From CALAED01 sp035765195 (GTDB taxonomy: Bacteria; Actinomycetota; Actinomycetes; Streptosporangiales; Streptosporangiaceae): DNA of 64,000 bases. The notes under the pieces are model-generated. The model searched no databases. It was not told the DNA's origin and saw only the letters and a list, made by a program, of their open reading frames with translations. The stretch covers positions 1-64,000 of the forward strand of contig DASTYC010000013.1 in NCBI GenBank assembly GCA_035765195.1, in the 5' to 3' direction. Positions 16,305-28,123 of this stretch are shown here, piece after piece (position 1 is the stretch's first letter; every line of letters begins with the position of its first letter). A program made the position numbers and the translations under genes.

Positions 16305-18776
16305 TCAGGTGCCGCGGAGGGCGGCGCCGGTGCGGTCGGCCGCCGCGGCGACGGCGGCGTCGCGGGCGGCGGTGATCTCTTCGGTGGTGAGGGTGCGGTC
16401 GGAGGCGCGGAAGCGCAGCGTGTAGGCGAGTGACTTGCGGTCGTCGCCGACCTGTTCGCCGGTGTAGAGGTCGAACAGGCGGATCGACTCCAGCAGTTCC
16501 CCGGCCCCGGCCCGCAGCGCCGTCTCCACCTCGGCCGCCGGCACATCGGCGCCGACCACCAGGGCCACGTCCTGGGTGGCGACGGGGAACGGCGACACGC
16601 GCGGCGCCTGGACGGGACCGGCGGGCGTCAGCCGGCTCAGCTCCAGCTCCATCGCGCACGTCCGGTCGGGCAGGCCGTACGCCTGGACCGCCCGCGGATG
16701 CAGCTCGCCTGCGTGGCCGACGAGTTCCTCGCCCACGTACAGCGCGGCGCACCGCCCGGGGTGCCAGGGGGCATGCCGGTCGGCGCGGACCGTGAGCGTC
16801 GCGCCGGCCTCCGCCGCCACCAGCCGAGCGGCCTGGATCGCGTCGGCCCAGGTGGCCGGCCGGCCCTCGCCCCACCAGCCCGCAGGCTCCCGGGCGCCGG
16901 CCAGCACGACCCCGACGCGCAGCGGCTGGTCGGGCAGCGCGGCCTCGATCGAGGCGAGCTCGTCGGCGGTGGGGCCGCGGTCCACCGGCAGCCGCGGCGG
17001 CTTGGGCGCGTTCAGCCGCGGCCGGTACACCAGGCCCACCTCGAACAGCGCGACGTCGGTCGAGCCGCGACCGACGTTGCGCGCCAGCGCCCGGAACAGG
17101 CCGGGCAGCAGCGTGGTGCGCAGCAGCGGCTCGTCCTCCGACAGCGGGTTGGCCAGCCGCAGCGCGTTCCGGCGCGGGTCGTCGGCCGGCAGCTGCAGGG
17201 CGTCCCAGTCGCTCGCGGCGGAGAACGGGTAGTTGAGCACCTCGACGTGGCCGGTCTCGGCGAGGGTCCAGCTCACCCGGCGGCGCAGCCGCTGGGCGGG
17301 GGTCAGGCCCCGGCCGGGCGGCGCGGCCGGCATCCGCGCCGGGATGTTCTCGTAGCCCTCGAGCCGGATGACCTCTTCTGCGAGGTCGTTCGGGTCGCGC
17401 AGGTCGGGACGCCAGCTGGGCGGGGTGACGGTGAGCGTGGCGTCGCCCGTCACCTCGCAGCCGACGTCGCGCAGCCGCCTGGCCACCACGTCGCGGCCGT
17501 ACGTCATGCCGGCGACCTTGTCAGGATGGTCGGCGGGCATGGTGATGGTGACCGGCTCCACCGGGGCCTGGGCGTGCGTCACGCCGGGCAGGACCTCGGC
17601 GCCGCCCAGCTCGGCGAGCATGCGGACGGCCTTGGCCGAGGCGTACAGCGGCAGCTCCCGGTCAACGCCGCGCTCGAACCGGTACGACGCCTCGCTGTGC
17701 AGCTTGTGGCGGCGCGACATGCGGGCGGTGCCGGGAGCGGAGAAGTGCGCCGCCTCGATCACCATGTCGGTGGAGCTCTCGTCGATCTCGGTGGACAGCC
17801 CGCCCATGGTGCCGGCCATCGAGATCGGACCCGACTGGTCGGTGATGAGGATGTCGTCGGCGTGCAACTCCCGCACGACGTGGTCGAGGGTCTCCAGGCG
17901 CTCGCCCGGCTCGGCGCGGCGCACGACGATCGGCCCGGTCAGCTTCGTCCGGTCGAAGGCGTGCAGCGGCTGGCCCAGCTCGAGCATCAGGTAGTTGGTG
18001 ACGTCGACGGCCAGCGACACCGGCCGCATGCCGCACAGCTGCAACCGCCGCCGCAGCCACAGCGGGGTCGCGGCGGCGGGGTCGAAGCCGCGGACCTCGC
18101 GCAGCACGAACCGGTCGCAGGCGGTCGAGTCGGCGATGCTCGCCGGATAGGACTCGCCCGAGGTCTCCGGCAGCGGGATCGCCGCCGGGTCGTGGAACGG
18201 CACGCCGTACGCCGTGGCGGCCTCGCGGGCCACGCCGCGGATCGACGCGGTGTAGCCGCGGTCCGGGGTGATGGCGATGTCGAGCACCTCGTCGCGCAGC
18301 GCCAGCAGCTCGATCGCGTCGTCGCCCGGCGTCCCGGCGTCGGCCGGCAGCACCAGGATGCCGGTGTGGTCGTCGCCCATGCCGAGCTCGCGCTCGGAGC
18401 AGATCATGCCTTCGGAGACGTGGCCGTAGGTCTTGCGGGCGCCGACCTCGAACCCACCGGGCAGCACGCCGCCCGGCAGCACCACGACGACGAGATCGCC
18501 CGCCGCGAAGTTGGTGGCGCCGCAGACGACGTTCTGCGGCTCGCCCGTGCCGTTCGCCGCGCCGACGTCGACCTGGCAGTACCGGATCGGCTTCTTGAAC
18601 CCGGTGAGCTCCTCGACGGCCAGCACCTTGCCGACCACGAGCGGACCCTCGAGGTCGAGCCGGTCGACCGTCTCGACCTCGAGGCCGGCCTCGATCAGCC
18701 GCTGCGCCAGCTCCCTGCCGGTGACGTCGCCGGGCAGGTCGACGTACTCGCGCAGCCACGAAAGCGGGGCCCGCAT
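16305..18776 (-). CDS. pheT: Phenylalanyl-tRNA synthetase beta subunit
   Basis: Beta subunit of the (alpha-beta)2 class II enzyme. The 823-residue product has the normal length. It contains the N-terminal tRNA-binding OB domain (ICSERELGMGDDHTGI, about 125-140), the B3/B4 editing domain, the B5 domain (YGRDVVARRLRDVGCEV) and the C-terminal ferredoxin-fold anticodon-binding domain (SPFPVATQDVALVVGADV onward). The start codon shares its A with the pheS stop (TGATG), so the subunits are coupled. It converges on the small lipoprotein frame. Confidence 0.97.
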   Translation of the reverse strand: MRAPLSWLREYVDLPGDVTGRELAQRLIEAGLEVETVDRLDLEGPLVVGKVLAVEELTGFKKPIRYCQVDVGAANGTGEPQNVVCGATNFAAGDLVVVVLPGGVLPGGFEVGARKTYGHVSEGMICSERELGMGDDHTGILVLPADAGTPGDDAIELLALRDEVLDIAITPDRGYTASIRGVAREAATAYGVPFHDPAAIPLPETSGESYPASIADSTACDRFVLREVRGFDPAAATPLWLRRRLQLCGMRPVSLAVDVTNYLMLELGQPLHAFDRTKLTGPIVVRRAEPGERLETLDHVVRELHADDILITDQSGPISMAGTMGGLSTEIDESSTDMVIEAAHFSAPGTARMSRRHKLHSEASYRFERGVDRELPLYASAKAVRMLAELGGAEVLPGVTHAQAPVEPVTITMPADHPDKVAGMTYGRDVVARRLRDVGCEVTGDATLTVTPPSWRPDLRDPNDLAEEVIRLEGYENIPARMPAAPPGRGLTPAQRLRRRVSWTLAETGHVEVLNYPFSAASDWDALQLPADDPRRNALRLANPLSEDEPLLRTTLLPGLFRALARNVGRGSTDVALFEVGLVYRPRLNAPKPPRLPVDRGPTADELASIEAALPDQPLRVGVVLAGAREPAGWWGEGRPATWADAIQAARLVAAEAGATLTVRADRHAPWHPGRCAALYVGEELVGHAGELHPRAVQAYGLPDRTCAMELELSRLTPAGPVQAPRVSPFPVATQDVALVVGADVPAAEVETALRAGAGELLESIRLFDLYTGEQVGDDRKSLAYTLRFRASDRTLTTEEITAARDAAVAAAADRTGAALRGT

Positions 18777-19885
18777 CAGATCTCCATCCCGAACGGGAGG
18801 GTGAACCGGACGTCACCCTCGACCATGTCGTGCATGTCCTCGACGCCGTGCCGGAACATCAGGCTGCGCTCGACCCCGAGGCCGAACGCCCAGCCGCTGT
18901 AGCGGTCGGTGTCGACGCCGCAGGCTGTCAGCACCCGCGGGTTGACCACGCCGCAGCCGCCGAGCTCGATCCAGCCCTCGGACCTGCAGGTGCGGCACGG
19001 CGGCGCACCCGGCTCGGCGGAGGCGCCGCGGCAGACGAAGCACTGCATGTCCACCTCGGCGGACGGCTCGGTGAACGGGAAGTAGTACGGGCGGAACCGG
19101 GTGCGCAGGCCCTCGCCGAACATGCCGACCACGAAGGCGTCGATCGCGCCGCGCAGGTCGGCCATGCCGATGCCCTCGTCGACGACGAGGCCCTCCATCT
19201 GGTGGAAGACGGGGGTGTGGGTGGCGTCCAGCTCGTCGGTGCGGAACGTCTTGCCCGTGCACACCACGTAGACCGGCAGCTCACGGCTCAGCAGCGCGCG
19301 GATCTGCACCGGCGAGGTGTGCGTGCGCAGCACGAGCCCGGAGTCCTCGGACTCGACGAACAGGGTGTCCTGTGTGTCGCGCGCCGGGTGCCCTGGCGGG
19401 AAGTTGAGGGCGTCGAAGTTGAACCACTCCGCCTCGACCTCGGGGCCTTCGGCGAGCTCGAAGCCCATGGAGATGAAGACGTCGGCCATCCGTTCGGCGG
19501 TGGTGGTCAGCGGGTGCCGGGCGCCGCGCGGGGCGCGGTCCCAGGGGAGGGTGACGTCGACGGCCTCCTCGACGAGGACCCGCTGGTCGCGTTCGTCTTC
19601 GAGCTCGGCCTGCCGTGTCTTGAGCGCCTCGGCGATCTCCTTGCGGGCGCCGCCCACCCGGCGGCCCGCGTCGGCCTTCGCGTGCGGCGGCAGCGCGCCG
19701 ATCTCGCGGTTGGCGAGGGCCAGTGGAGACCGGTCGCCGGCATGCGCGAGCCGGACCTGCTTCAACGTCTCCAGGCTGTCCGCGGCCGCGATGGCCGCCA
19801 GGGCCTCATCGCGCATGCGGACCACCGCGTCGGGACGCAGGGAGGCGACCTCGACGGGGTCGTAGGACTTGTTCGGTGCTGACAT
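18776..19885 (-). CDS. pheS: Phenylalanyl-tRNA synthetase alpha subunit
   Basis: Catalytic subunit of 369 residues. An N-terminal coiled-coil tRNA-binding arm (about 1-90) precedes the class II catalytic core, with motif 2 FRTDELDATHTPVFHQMEGL and motif 3 GLGVERSLM. A CxxC/CxxC pair (CFVCRG and CRTC, about 285-305) is typical of the bacterial alpha subunit insert in this group. No strong ribosome-binding site is visible before the ATG. No phe leader peptide was recognised upstream. Confidence 0.97.
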   Translation of the reverse strand: MSAPNKSYDPVEVASLRPDAVVRMRDEALAAIAAADSLETLKQVRLAHAGDRSPLALANREIGALPPHAKADAGRRVGGARKEIAEALKTRQAELEDERDQRVLVEEAVDVTLPWDRAPRGARHPLTTTAERMADVFISMGFELAEGPEVEAEWFNFDALNFPPGHPARDTQDTLFVESEDSGLVLRTHTSPVQIRALLSRELPVYVVCTGKTFRTDELDATHTPVFHQMEGLVVDEGIGMADLRGAIDAFVVGMFGEGLRTRFRPYYFPFTEPSAEVDMQCFVCRGASAEPGAPPCRTCRSEGWIELGGCGVVNPRVLTACGVDTDRYSGWAFGLGVERSLMFRHGVEDMHDMVEGDVRFTLPFGMEI

Positions 19886-20051
19886 GACGGTAAGAAAACT
19901 CCAGCCTAGGCGGGCCGTGGGCGGCTGGACGCCGCGACGCCCGCGAGTCTAGTGGGCGAGCGGGATCCCTCCGCGCGAGCGGCGCACGGGCACGGGCGGG
20001 GTCGGCGTGAGCCCGCTCGGCGTCCCTCGAGTCCTGGGGTCGGTCGGCCCG

Positions 20052-21176
20052 TCAGGCGAAGTCGGGAGCGCCGGCGGGCAAGGTAAATCGGAACTCGGCG
20101 CCGCCGCCGGGCGCCTGCCGCACCACGATGCCGCCGCCGTGCGCCTCGACCAGGCCCTTGACGATGTAGAGCCCGAGGCCGGTGCCGCCGCGGCGCTTGC
20201 CCTGGCTGCGCCAGAACCGCCGGAAGATGCGCTGGGTGGCCTCGGGCGGGATGCCCTCGCCCTCGTCGCGCACCACCACGACCGCCCCTTCCCCGTGTAC
20301 GTCGGGCTCTATCGTAATCGTGACAGTACCAGCCCCGTGCCGCACCGCGTTTTCGGTGAGGTTGGCGAGGATCTGGTCGATCTTGTCGGGGTCGAGCCAC
20401 ATCTCGGGCAGCGTGCCCCGCTCGATGAGCCGGAAGCGTTCCGCGGGGTCACCGGCCGCCACCCGGCCCGCGACGACCTTGCGCGCCTCCTCGGCGAGGT
20501 CGACCACCTGACGGCGCAGCTCGAGCCGCCCCGCGTCGATCCGCGATACGTCGAGCAGCTCGGTGATCAGCCGCGTCACCCGGTCGGCGTCGGCGTTGAC
20601 GGTCTCCAGCATGATGCGCTTTTGGTCGTCGTTGAAGCGCTGCCACTTGGCCAGCAGGGTGGCCGTGAAACCCTTGACGCTGGTCAGCGGGGAACGCAGC
20701 TCGTGGGCCACGGTGGAGACGAGGTCGGCGCGGTCGCGGTCCTGCCGGGCCCGGCACTCGGCTGAGCGCAGCGAGACCGAGAACCGCTCCACTCGGCGTG
20801 CGGCATCGCGCCGGTAGGCAGCCGTCACGAGGAGCTCGGTGCCGTTGGGCAGGTAGAGCGACAGCTCGGGGTGCCGAGTGCGGGTCGACAGACCGCCGTA
20901 GGGGTCCAGGCACTTCCACCAGTCGCGGCCTTCGGCGTCGTGCAGGGGCAGCACGTCGGGCAGTTCCTTGCCCAGGGCCTCGTCGTGCGTCATGCCGATC
21001 AGCCGGCAGGCGGTCGCGTTGATGACGATGACCCGCCGGCGGGCGTCGGCGACGACCAAGCCGTCGGGGAGATCGTCGGGAGCGGGCAGTGCGGCGGTGG
21101 TCGCGGACGCCGGGGAGGGCGGGGACGGCGCGCCGTCCCCGCCGCGGGGATCGTCTCGACCCACGACGACCTCCAT
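20052..21176 (-). CDS. PAS-domain sensor histidine kinase
   Basis: Product of 374 residues without membrane helices. A PAS domain (about 30-140) is followed by the dimerisation/phosphoacceptor H-box STVAHELRSPLTSVKG, the N-box NLTENAVRHG, G1 DEGEGIPPE, F-box RRFWRS and G2 GGTGLGLYIVKGLV. No response regulator is adjacent. A kinase gene at this place next to pheS is conserved in Streptomyces. The ATG at 21176 is preceded by GGACGAG. The signal is unknown. Confidence 0.92.
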   Translation of the reverse strand: MEVVVGRDDPRGGDGAPSPPSPASATTAALPAPDDLPDGLVVADARRRVIVINATACRLIGMTHDEALGKELPDVLPLHDAEGRDWWKCLDPYGGLSTRTRHPELSLYLPNGTELLVTAAYRRDAARRVERFSVSLRSAECRARQDRDRADLVSTVAHELRSPLTSVKGFTATLLAKWQRFNDDQKRIMLETVNADADRVTRLITELLDVSRIDAGRLELRRQVVDLAEEARKVVAGRVAAGDPAERFRLIERGTLPEMWLDPDKIDQILANLTENAVRHGAGTVTITIEPDVHGEGAVVVVRDEGEGIPPEATQRIFRRFWRSQGKRRGGTGLGLYIVKGLVEAHGGGIVVRQAPGGGAEFRFTLPAGAPDFA

Positions 21177-21358
21177 CTCGTCCCGTTTTGTCGTCTCACG
21201 TCTCGGGAACCCGGCAGCCGGGACACTCGGGATCCAGAAGCACTCTAGCGGGACGGCCCGCACCCCGGGAGTCTCGAACCGGACGGGCACCCGGCGCCGA
21301 CGGCCGCACGTGGGCGGCCGAGACCGCACGGGGCCGGGAGCTCCCGAGGTCCGGCCGG

Positions 21359-21877
21359 TCAGCCGAGCGGTGCCGTGGTGGGATCGCGCTGCGCGCGGAC
21401 GGCGTCCGGCACGCTCTCGTACAGCGCGAACGCCGTGTCGAGCCCGGCGACGCGGAGCAGGCGGCGCTGCGCCGGCCGCACCCGCGCGAGCGAGATGACC
21501 CCGGACGGGACGTCGTCGTCGGCCGCGCCCTGGACGCCCGACCGGCCGGCCTGGGCGCGCAGCCGGTTCTGCGCGGCGACCAGGGCGCCGAGGCCGGCCG
21601 CGTCGCAGAACCGGACGTTTTCGAAGTCGATGACGATGCGTTCGAAGCCGGCGTCGGTGAGCTCGAAAAGCCGCTTGCGCAAGATCCCGACCGTCCTGAG
21701 ATCGATCTCGCCGGCCACCTCGGTGACGACCAGCCCGGCGCCTGCCTGGAGGATGTCGAACCGCCAGTCCTCGGGCCCGGTATCCGCCGCCGCGCCCGCG
21801 ACGGGACGACAGCGCAGGCTGCCGGCGTACCGCCGGACCGCGTCTTGGCGGTCGGTCCGCCGCCCGTTATCGCTCAT
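21359..21877 (-). CDS. STAS-domain protein (anti-anti-sigma factor type) lacking the usual phospho-serine
   Basis: Product of 172 residues. After a polar N-terminus of about 35 residues there is a STAS domain (about 38-150) with GEIDLRTVGILRKRL and IVIDFENVRFCDAAGLGAL. In canonical antagonists the segment is D-S-S-G-L and the serine is phosphorylated by the anti-sigma kinase. Here it reads D92-A93-A94-G-L. Either it is constitutively active, or it has a non-regulatory role. GGAGG precedes the ATG at 21877. No anti-sigma factor gene is adjacent. Confidence 0.85.
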   Translation of the reverse strand: MSDNGRRTDRQDAVRRYAGSLRCRPVAGAAADTGPEDWRFDILQAGAGLVVTEVAGEIDLRTVGILRKRLFELTDAGFERIVIDFENVRFCDAAGLGALVAAQNRLRAQAGRSGVQGAADDDVPSGVISLARVRPAQRRLLRVAGLDTAFALYESVPDAVRAQRDPTTAPLG

Positions 21878-22599
21878 CTCGATATGCCTCCACCGGGGCC
21901 TCGCCCCGGTCAGTCCATCCTTCGTCACTGCTCCGCCCCCGCTCAGAAACCCCACTCCGAACCCCACTCCGACTCGCTCCGAACCGCTGGTGCCCGCCGC
22001 GGATCCGCACCGGGCCCCGACCCCGCACCCCGCCGCACCCGCCCGATCGCGCGCCCCCGTCACACCGGCACGTTCCATCCCGATGATCGCGGTCACCACT
22101 ACCGTAGCCATGACCTCAGACGCGGTGATCCCGCGCCGGGTTGGCATCGGCCTCGTCCGCTCGAATGAGCCCGACGGCGTCAGGTCCGTCGCGCGAACGA
22201 GAAAACGATAATCGCTTCATCCAGGTGAGGATTTCCGTCGCACGCGTACGACGGGATCCCCTTAGTGCACGTCCGCGTACATCCGGTTATATGCGGATTC
22301 GTAGATGTTAAATCTTTGCAGGGCGTTACCGAACGCGTGCGCGAATCACTGTCCGCTTCCGGCCAGAATCGCGCGTTCACCCTAGGTGATGGGGTCCGTG
22401 TAGGCGTCACGTGAAACGCGCGCGTCAGGTCTCACGTTCGTCACGATTGCCGTTGGGCGGTGAACACCAGGGCTGAACCCGGACATTTCTGGAAATCGTC
22501 CCCGGTATACAGTCTTCAATTCGGAGGGCCAGCCCCCGGCCCGGGCCCTCCGCCCAACGCTCCTCGCCCCCCGTCCCCCGAGAGGAGAACCCCGCAGCT
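21878..22599. other. 722-bp divergent intergenic region
   Basis: It separates the leftward STAS gene from the rightward peptide-transport operon. Positions 21950-22070 are Pro/Ala-codon-like low-complexity CCCC-rich sequence. 22200-22500 is clearly AT-richer and probably holds the promoters of both directions. The -10-like TATACA at about 22506-22511 could serve the transporter operon. I see no RNA gene or credible reading frame. Confidence 0.5.
22523..22551 (+). promoter_or_regulatory. GC-rich hairpin in the leader of the peptide-transport operon
   Basis: GGAGGGCC (22523-22530) and GGCCCTCC (22544-22551) form an 8-bp perfect stem with a 13-nt loop, about 48 nt before the ATG of the binding-protein gene. 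There is no following U-run, so it is not a classical terminator. It may stabilise the mRNA or take part in leader regulation. Confidence 0.35.
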
Positions 22600-24207
22600 A
22601 TGCGCACGCGCAGCCTCGCCGCGGTCCTCGCCGCACTCCCACTCGCCCTGGCCGCCGCATGTTCCGGAGGCGGCAACGCATCGTCCCCGCCCACCGTCGC
22701 CGGCGCCGCCGCGGACAACCGCCCCGTCAAGAGCGGCGGCACCTTGACCGTCGCGCTCGACGCCGATCCCGACCCGCTCGACCCCACGACGGCCACCACT
22801 CTTAACGGTCGCATGGTCTTCGCCAGCATGTGCGAAAAGCTCTACGACATCGACGCCAACACCAAGCTGGTCCCGCTGCTGGCCAGCGCGCTGCCGCAGC
22901 TGTCCGCCGACGGCAAGACGGCGACGATCAAGCTCCGCACCGGCGTCAAGTTCAACGACGGCACCACGTTCGACGCCGCCGCCGTCAAGAGGTCCCTCGA
23001 CCGGCACCGCACGTTGGAGGAGTCGGCCCGCGCCGCCGAACTGGCCGCCGTCGACAAGGTCACCGTCGTCGACCCGAGCACCGTGCGGCTCACGTTGTCG
23101 CGGGCGTTCGCCCCGCTCACCGCCCAGCTGGCCGACCGCGCGGGCATGATCTTGTCCCCCGCCGCGCTGGACAAGCTGGGCGACAACTTCGGCACCGCGC
23201 CGGTGTGCGTCGGGCCGTACAAGTTCAGCAGCCGTACGTCCGGCAGCCAGATCGTGCTCGACCGCGCCCCCGATTACTACGACGCCGGCAAGGCCAAGCT
23301 CGATAGGATCATCTACAAGATCATCATCGATCCGAACGTACGCGCGGCCAACCTCAAGTCGGGTGACATCCAGGTCGCCACCCGCCCGCGCCCCAACACC
23401 ATCGCCGGCCTGCAGTCAGACCCGAACCTCCGCGTGGTCGCCGGCGGCGGGCTCGGCTTCTACGGGATGCACATCAACATCGGCAACGTCAAGGGCGCGA
23501 CGGAGGAGTACGGCACCGTGCGCACCCCGCTGGGCGGCAGCCCACAGCTGCGCCAGGCCTGGGAGCTGTCCCTCGATCGGAACGCGATCAACAAGACCAT
23601 CTTCAACGGCATGTTCCAGCCCGACTGCGGCCCGCTGCCGCTGGACAGCCCGTACCGTACGCCGAACCTGGCCTGCTCGAGCCGCGACGTGGCGAAGGCC
23701 AAGCAACTGGTGGCGCAGTCCGGGGTCAAGACGCCGATCCCGGTGACCATGACCGTGCCCAACGACTCCGACAACATCCGGCTCGGCGAGGTCATCCAGC
23801 AGATGACCAAGGAGACCGGGTTCAACGTGTCGGTGCGGCCGATGGAGTTCGCCACCACCCTCGAGGTGGGCAAGGCGGGCAAGTTCGACGTCATGCTCGA
23901 CGGCTGGTCGGGGCGGGTCGACCCCGACGGAAACCTGTCCAACCAGGTCACCACGGGCGGCGCGAACAACTACGCCGGGATGTCGGACCCGGTGATCGAC
24001 GAGTCGATCAAGCAGGCGTCCACGATCCTCGACGTGGCGCAGCGGCAGGCGCTCTACGCCAAGGCGATCCAAAAGGCCGCTGAACTGCGCGGATACATCT
24101 ACATCTACCACAACAAGGAATACCTGGGGCTGAACAAGAACATCGCCGGCGTCGGCTTCTACGCCGACGGCCTGCCGCGCCTGACGGCCGCCGGATACGC
24201 GCAGTAG
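22600..24207 (+). CDS. Oligopeptide/dipeptide ABC transporter, solute-binding lipoprotein (family 5)
   Basis: Product of 535 residues. A lipoprotein signal ends at LAAAC (Cys21), and the mature protein has the family-5 fold: DPLDPTTATTLNGRMVF, the GVKFNDGTTFDAAAVKRSLDR segment (about 127-147), and APVCVGPYKF. It captures peptides or related solutes outside the cell for the two permeases downstream. The ATG follows GAGAGGAGA. It is the first gene of a five-gene transporter operon with a GGT-family gene at the end. Confidence 0.95.
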   Translation: MRTRSLAAVLAALPLALAAACSGGGNASSPPTVAGAAADNRPVKSGGTLTVALDADPDPLDPTTATTLNGRMVFASMCEKLYDIDANTKLVPLLASALPQLSADGKTATIKLRTGVKFNDGTTFDAAAVKRSLDRHRTLEESARAAELAAVDKVTVVDPSTVRLTLSRAFAPLTAQLADRAGMILSPAALDKLGDNFGTAPVCVGPYKFSSRTSGSQIVLDRAPDYYDAGKAKLDRIIYKIIIDPNVRAANLKSGDIQVATRPRPNTIAGLQSDPNLRVVAGGGLGFYGMHINIGNVKGATEEYGTVRTPLGGSPQLRQAWELSLDRNAINKTIFNGMFQPDCGPLPLDSPYRTPNLACSSRDVAKAKQLVAQSGVKTPIPVTMTVPNDSDNIRLGEVIQQMTKETGFNVSVRPMEFATTLEVGKAGKFDVMLDGWSGRVDPDGNLSNQVTTGGANNYAGMSDPVIDESIKQASTILDVAQRQALYAKAIQKAAELRGYIYIYHNKEYLGLNKNIAGVGFYADGLPRLTAAGYAQ

Positions 24208-24219
24208 CGGGCCGATACG

Positions 24220-25179
24220 GTGGGCTGGTTCATCCTGCGCCGCGCCGGAGCGGCGGTCATCGTTCTCCTCCTGGGCAGCGCGCTGGTCTTCTTCGGGATC
24301 AGGGCGCTGCCCGGCGACCCGGCCACGGTGCTCGCGGGGCAGGAGGCCTCGCCGCAGGCCATCGAGGCCATTCGGCACGACTACGGTCTCGACCGGCCGC
24401 TGCCCGTGCAGTACGTCGACTACCTCAACCGGTCCCTGCACGGCGACCTGGGCCGCTCGACCCAGGACAAGCTGCCGGTGGCGCACATCATCACCGAACG
24501 CGTGCCGATCACCCTGGAGCTGGCGCTGCTGGCCATCGTCGTGGCCGTCGCCATCGGCGTGCTGACCGGGATCGTCGCCGCCGTACGGCGGGGCCGCCTC
24601 GCCGACTATGCGGCGACCGGGTTCGGGCTGGTCGGGCTGTCGGTGCCGCACTTTTGGCTCGGCCTGCTCGCCATCTTGTTGTTCTCCGTCACGCTGGGCT
24701 GGCTGCCCGCGTCCGGCTACGTGCCGTTCACGCAGGACCCGGGCGGCAACCTGCTCCGGATGGTGCTGCCCGCGCTCGTCCTGGGCACGGGCTTCGCAGC
24801 CGTGCTGATGCGGCAGACGCGCTCGGCGATGCTGGGCGCGCTGTCGGCGGACTATGTGCGCACGGCGCGGTCGAAGGGGCTCGCGGAACGCCGGGTCGTC
24901 GGCCTCCACGCGCTGCGCAACAGCCTGACCACCGTGGTGACCGTACTCGGCCTGCAGGTGGGCGTGCTGATCAGCGGCGCCGTGGTCACCGAGCAGATCT
25001 TCGTCATCCCCGGCTTCGGCAAGCTCACCGTCGACGCGGTGGCCACGCGGAACTACCCGGTGATCCAGGCGGTCGTGCTCGTCACCGTCGTGGCGTACGT
25101 CCTGGTCAACCTCTGCGTCGACATCTTGTACGCCGTGTTGAACCCGCGGGTCCGGCTGTCGGGGGTGACCGGTGACTGA
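24220..25179 (+). CDS. Peptide ABC transporter permease (DppB/OppB type)
   Basis: Inner-membrane permease of 319 residues. It has the N-terminal FILRRAGAAVIVLLLGSALVFF helix typical of DppB, about six TM segments, and the ATPase-coupling EAA-like loop DYVRTARSKGLAERRVVGLHALRN. The GTG start lies 12 nt after the binding-protein stop. Its end overlaps the next permease by 8 nt. Confidence 0.94.
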   Translation: MGWFILRRAGAAVIVLLLGSALVFFGIRALPGDPATVLAGQEASPQAIEAIRHDYGLDRPLPVQYVDYLNRSLHGDLGRSTQDKLPVAHIITERVPITLELALLAIVVAVAIGVLTGIVAAVRRGRLADYAATGFGLVGLSVPHFWLGLLAILLFSVTLGWLPASGYVPFTQDPGGNLLRMVLPALVLGTGFAAVLMRQTRSAMLGALSADYVRTARSKGLAERRVVGLHALRNSLTTVVTVLGLQVGVLISGAVVTEQIFVIPGFGKLTVDAVATRNYPVIQAVVLVTVVAYVLVNLCVDILYAVLNPRVRLSGVTGD

Positions 25180-26067
25180 CCAGCTCCTCTCCCCCGCCTC
25201 GCCCCCGTCCGCCGCGCCCGGCGCCGCCGGGCCGGTGCGCCGGCGCCGCATGTGGCGACGGTTCCGGCGGCGGCCGATGGCCATGACCGGGCTCGTGCTC
25301 GTCGCGGGCTTCCTGCTGCTGGCGCTGGCCGGGCCGTTCGTGACCGCCGACCCGGCCACTCAGGACTACGGCGCCACGCTGGCCCCGCCGGCGCCGGCGC
25401 ATCCGCTCGGCACCGACGACCTCGGCCGAGACGTGCTGGCCAGGATCGCGACCGGCGCCCGGACGTCGTTGCAGGCGGGGCTGATCTCGACGCTGCTGGC
25501 CATGGCGGTCGGCATCCCCATCGGGCTCGTCGCCGGCTTTTACCGCCGCTGGCTGGACCCCATCGTGATGCGCCTGGTCGACGTGGTCTTGGCGTTCCCG
25601 TTCCTGATCTTCGCCGTGGGCCTGGCCGCGATCCTCGGGCCGTCGCTGCGCAATGTGATCATCGCGCTCAGCGTCGCGCAGCTGCCCGGAGTCATCCGGA
25701 TCACCCGCGGGGAGGTGCTCGCGATCCGCGAGATGGACTACATCCCGGCGGCGGTCGCGGACGGCGCAACCGACCCCTACATCCTTTCCCGCTACATCCT
25801 GCCCGGCGCCGCCGGCGCCCTCATCGTGCAGGCCACGGTGGCGATCCCCACGGCGATCATCGGCGAGGCCACGCTGTCCTTCCTCGGGCTCGGCGTGCAG
25901 CCGCCGACGCCGTCGTGGGGGGTCATGCTGACCAGCGCCCAGCAGTTCCTGTCGCAGGCGCCGTGGCTGGCGATCTGGCCGGGCGTGATGATCGCCTTGT
26001 CCGCGCTGGGGTTCAACCTGCTCGGCGACGGGCTGCGGGACGTCCTCGACCCGAAGGAAGGCCCCCG

Positions 26068-26071
<4 letters not shown>
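25172..26071 (+). CDS. Peptide ABC transporter permease (DppC/OppC type)
   Basis: Product of 299 residues. The N-terminal cytoplasmic tail is followed by RRPMAMTGLVLVAGFLLLAL, the DppC-type AHPLGTDDLGRDVLARI segment, and the coupling loop EMDYIPAAVADGATDPYILSRYILPG. The GTG start overlaps the end of the first permease, and its stop overlaps the first ATPase start (ATGA). Confidence 0.94.
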
Positions 26072-28088
<2,017 letters not shown>

Positions 28089-28123
28089 GCGCGTGAGCGG
28101 ATGAGCTAGTGAAAGGAGCCCCA

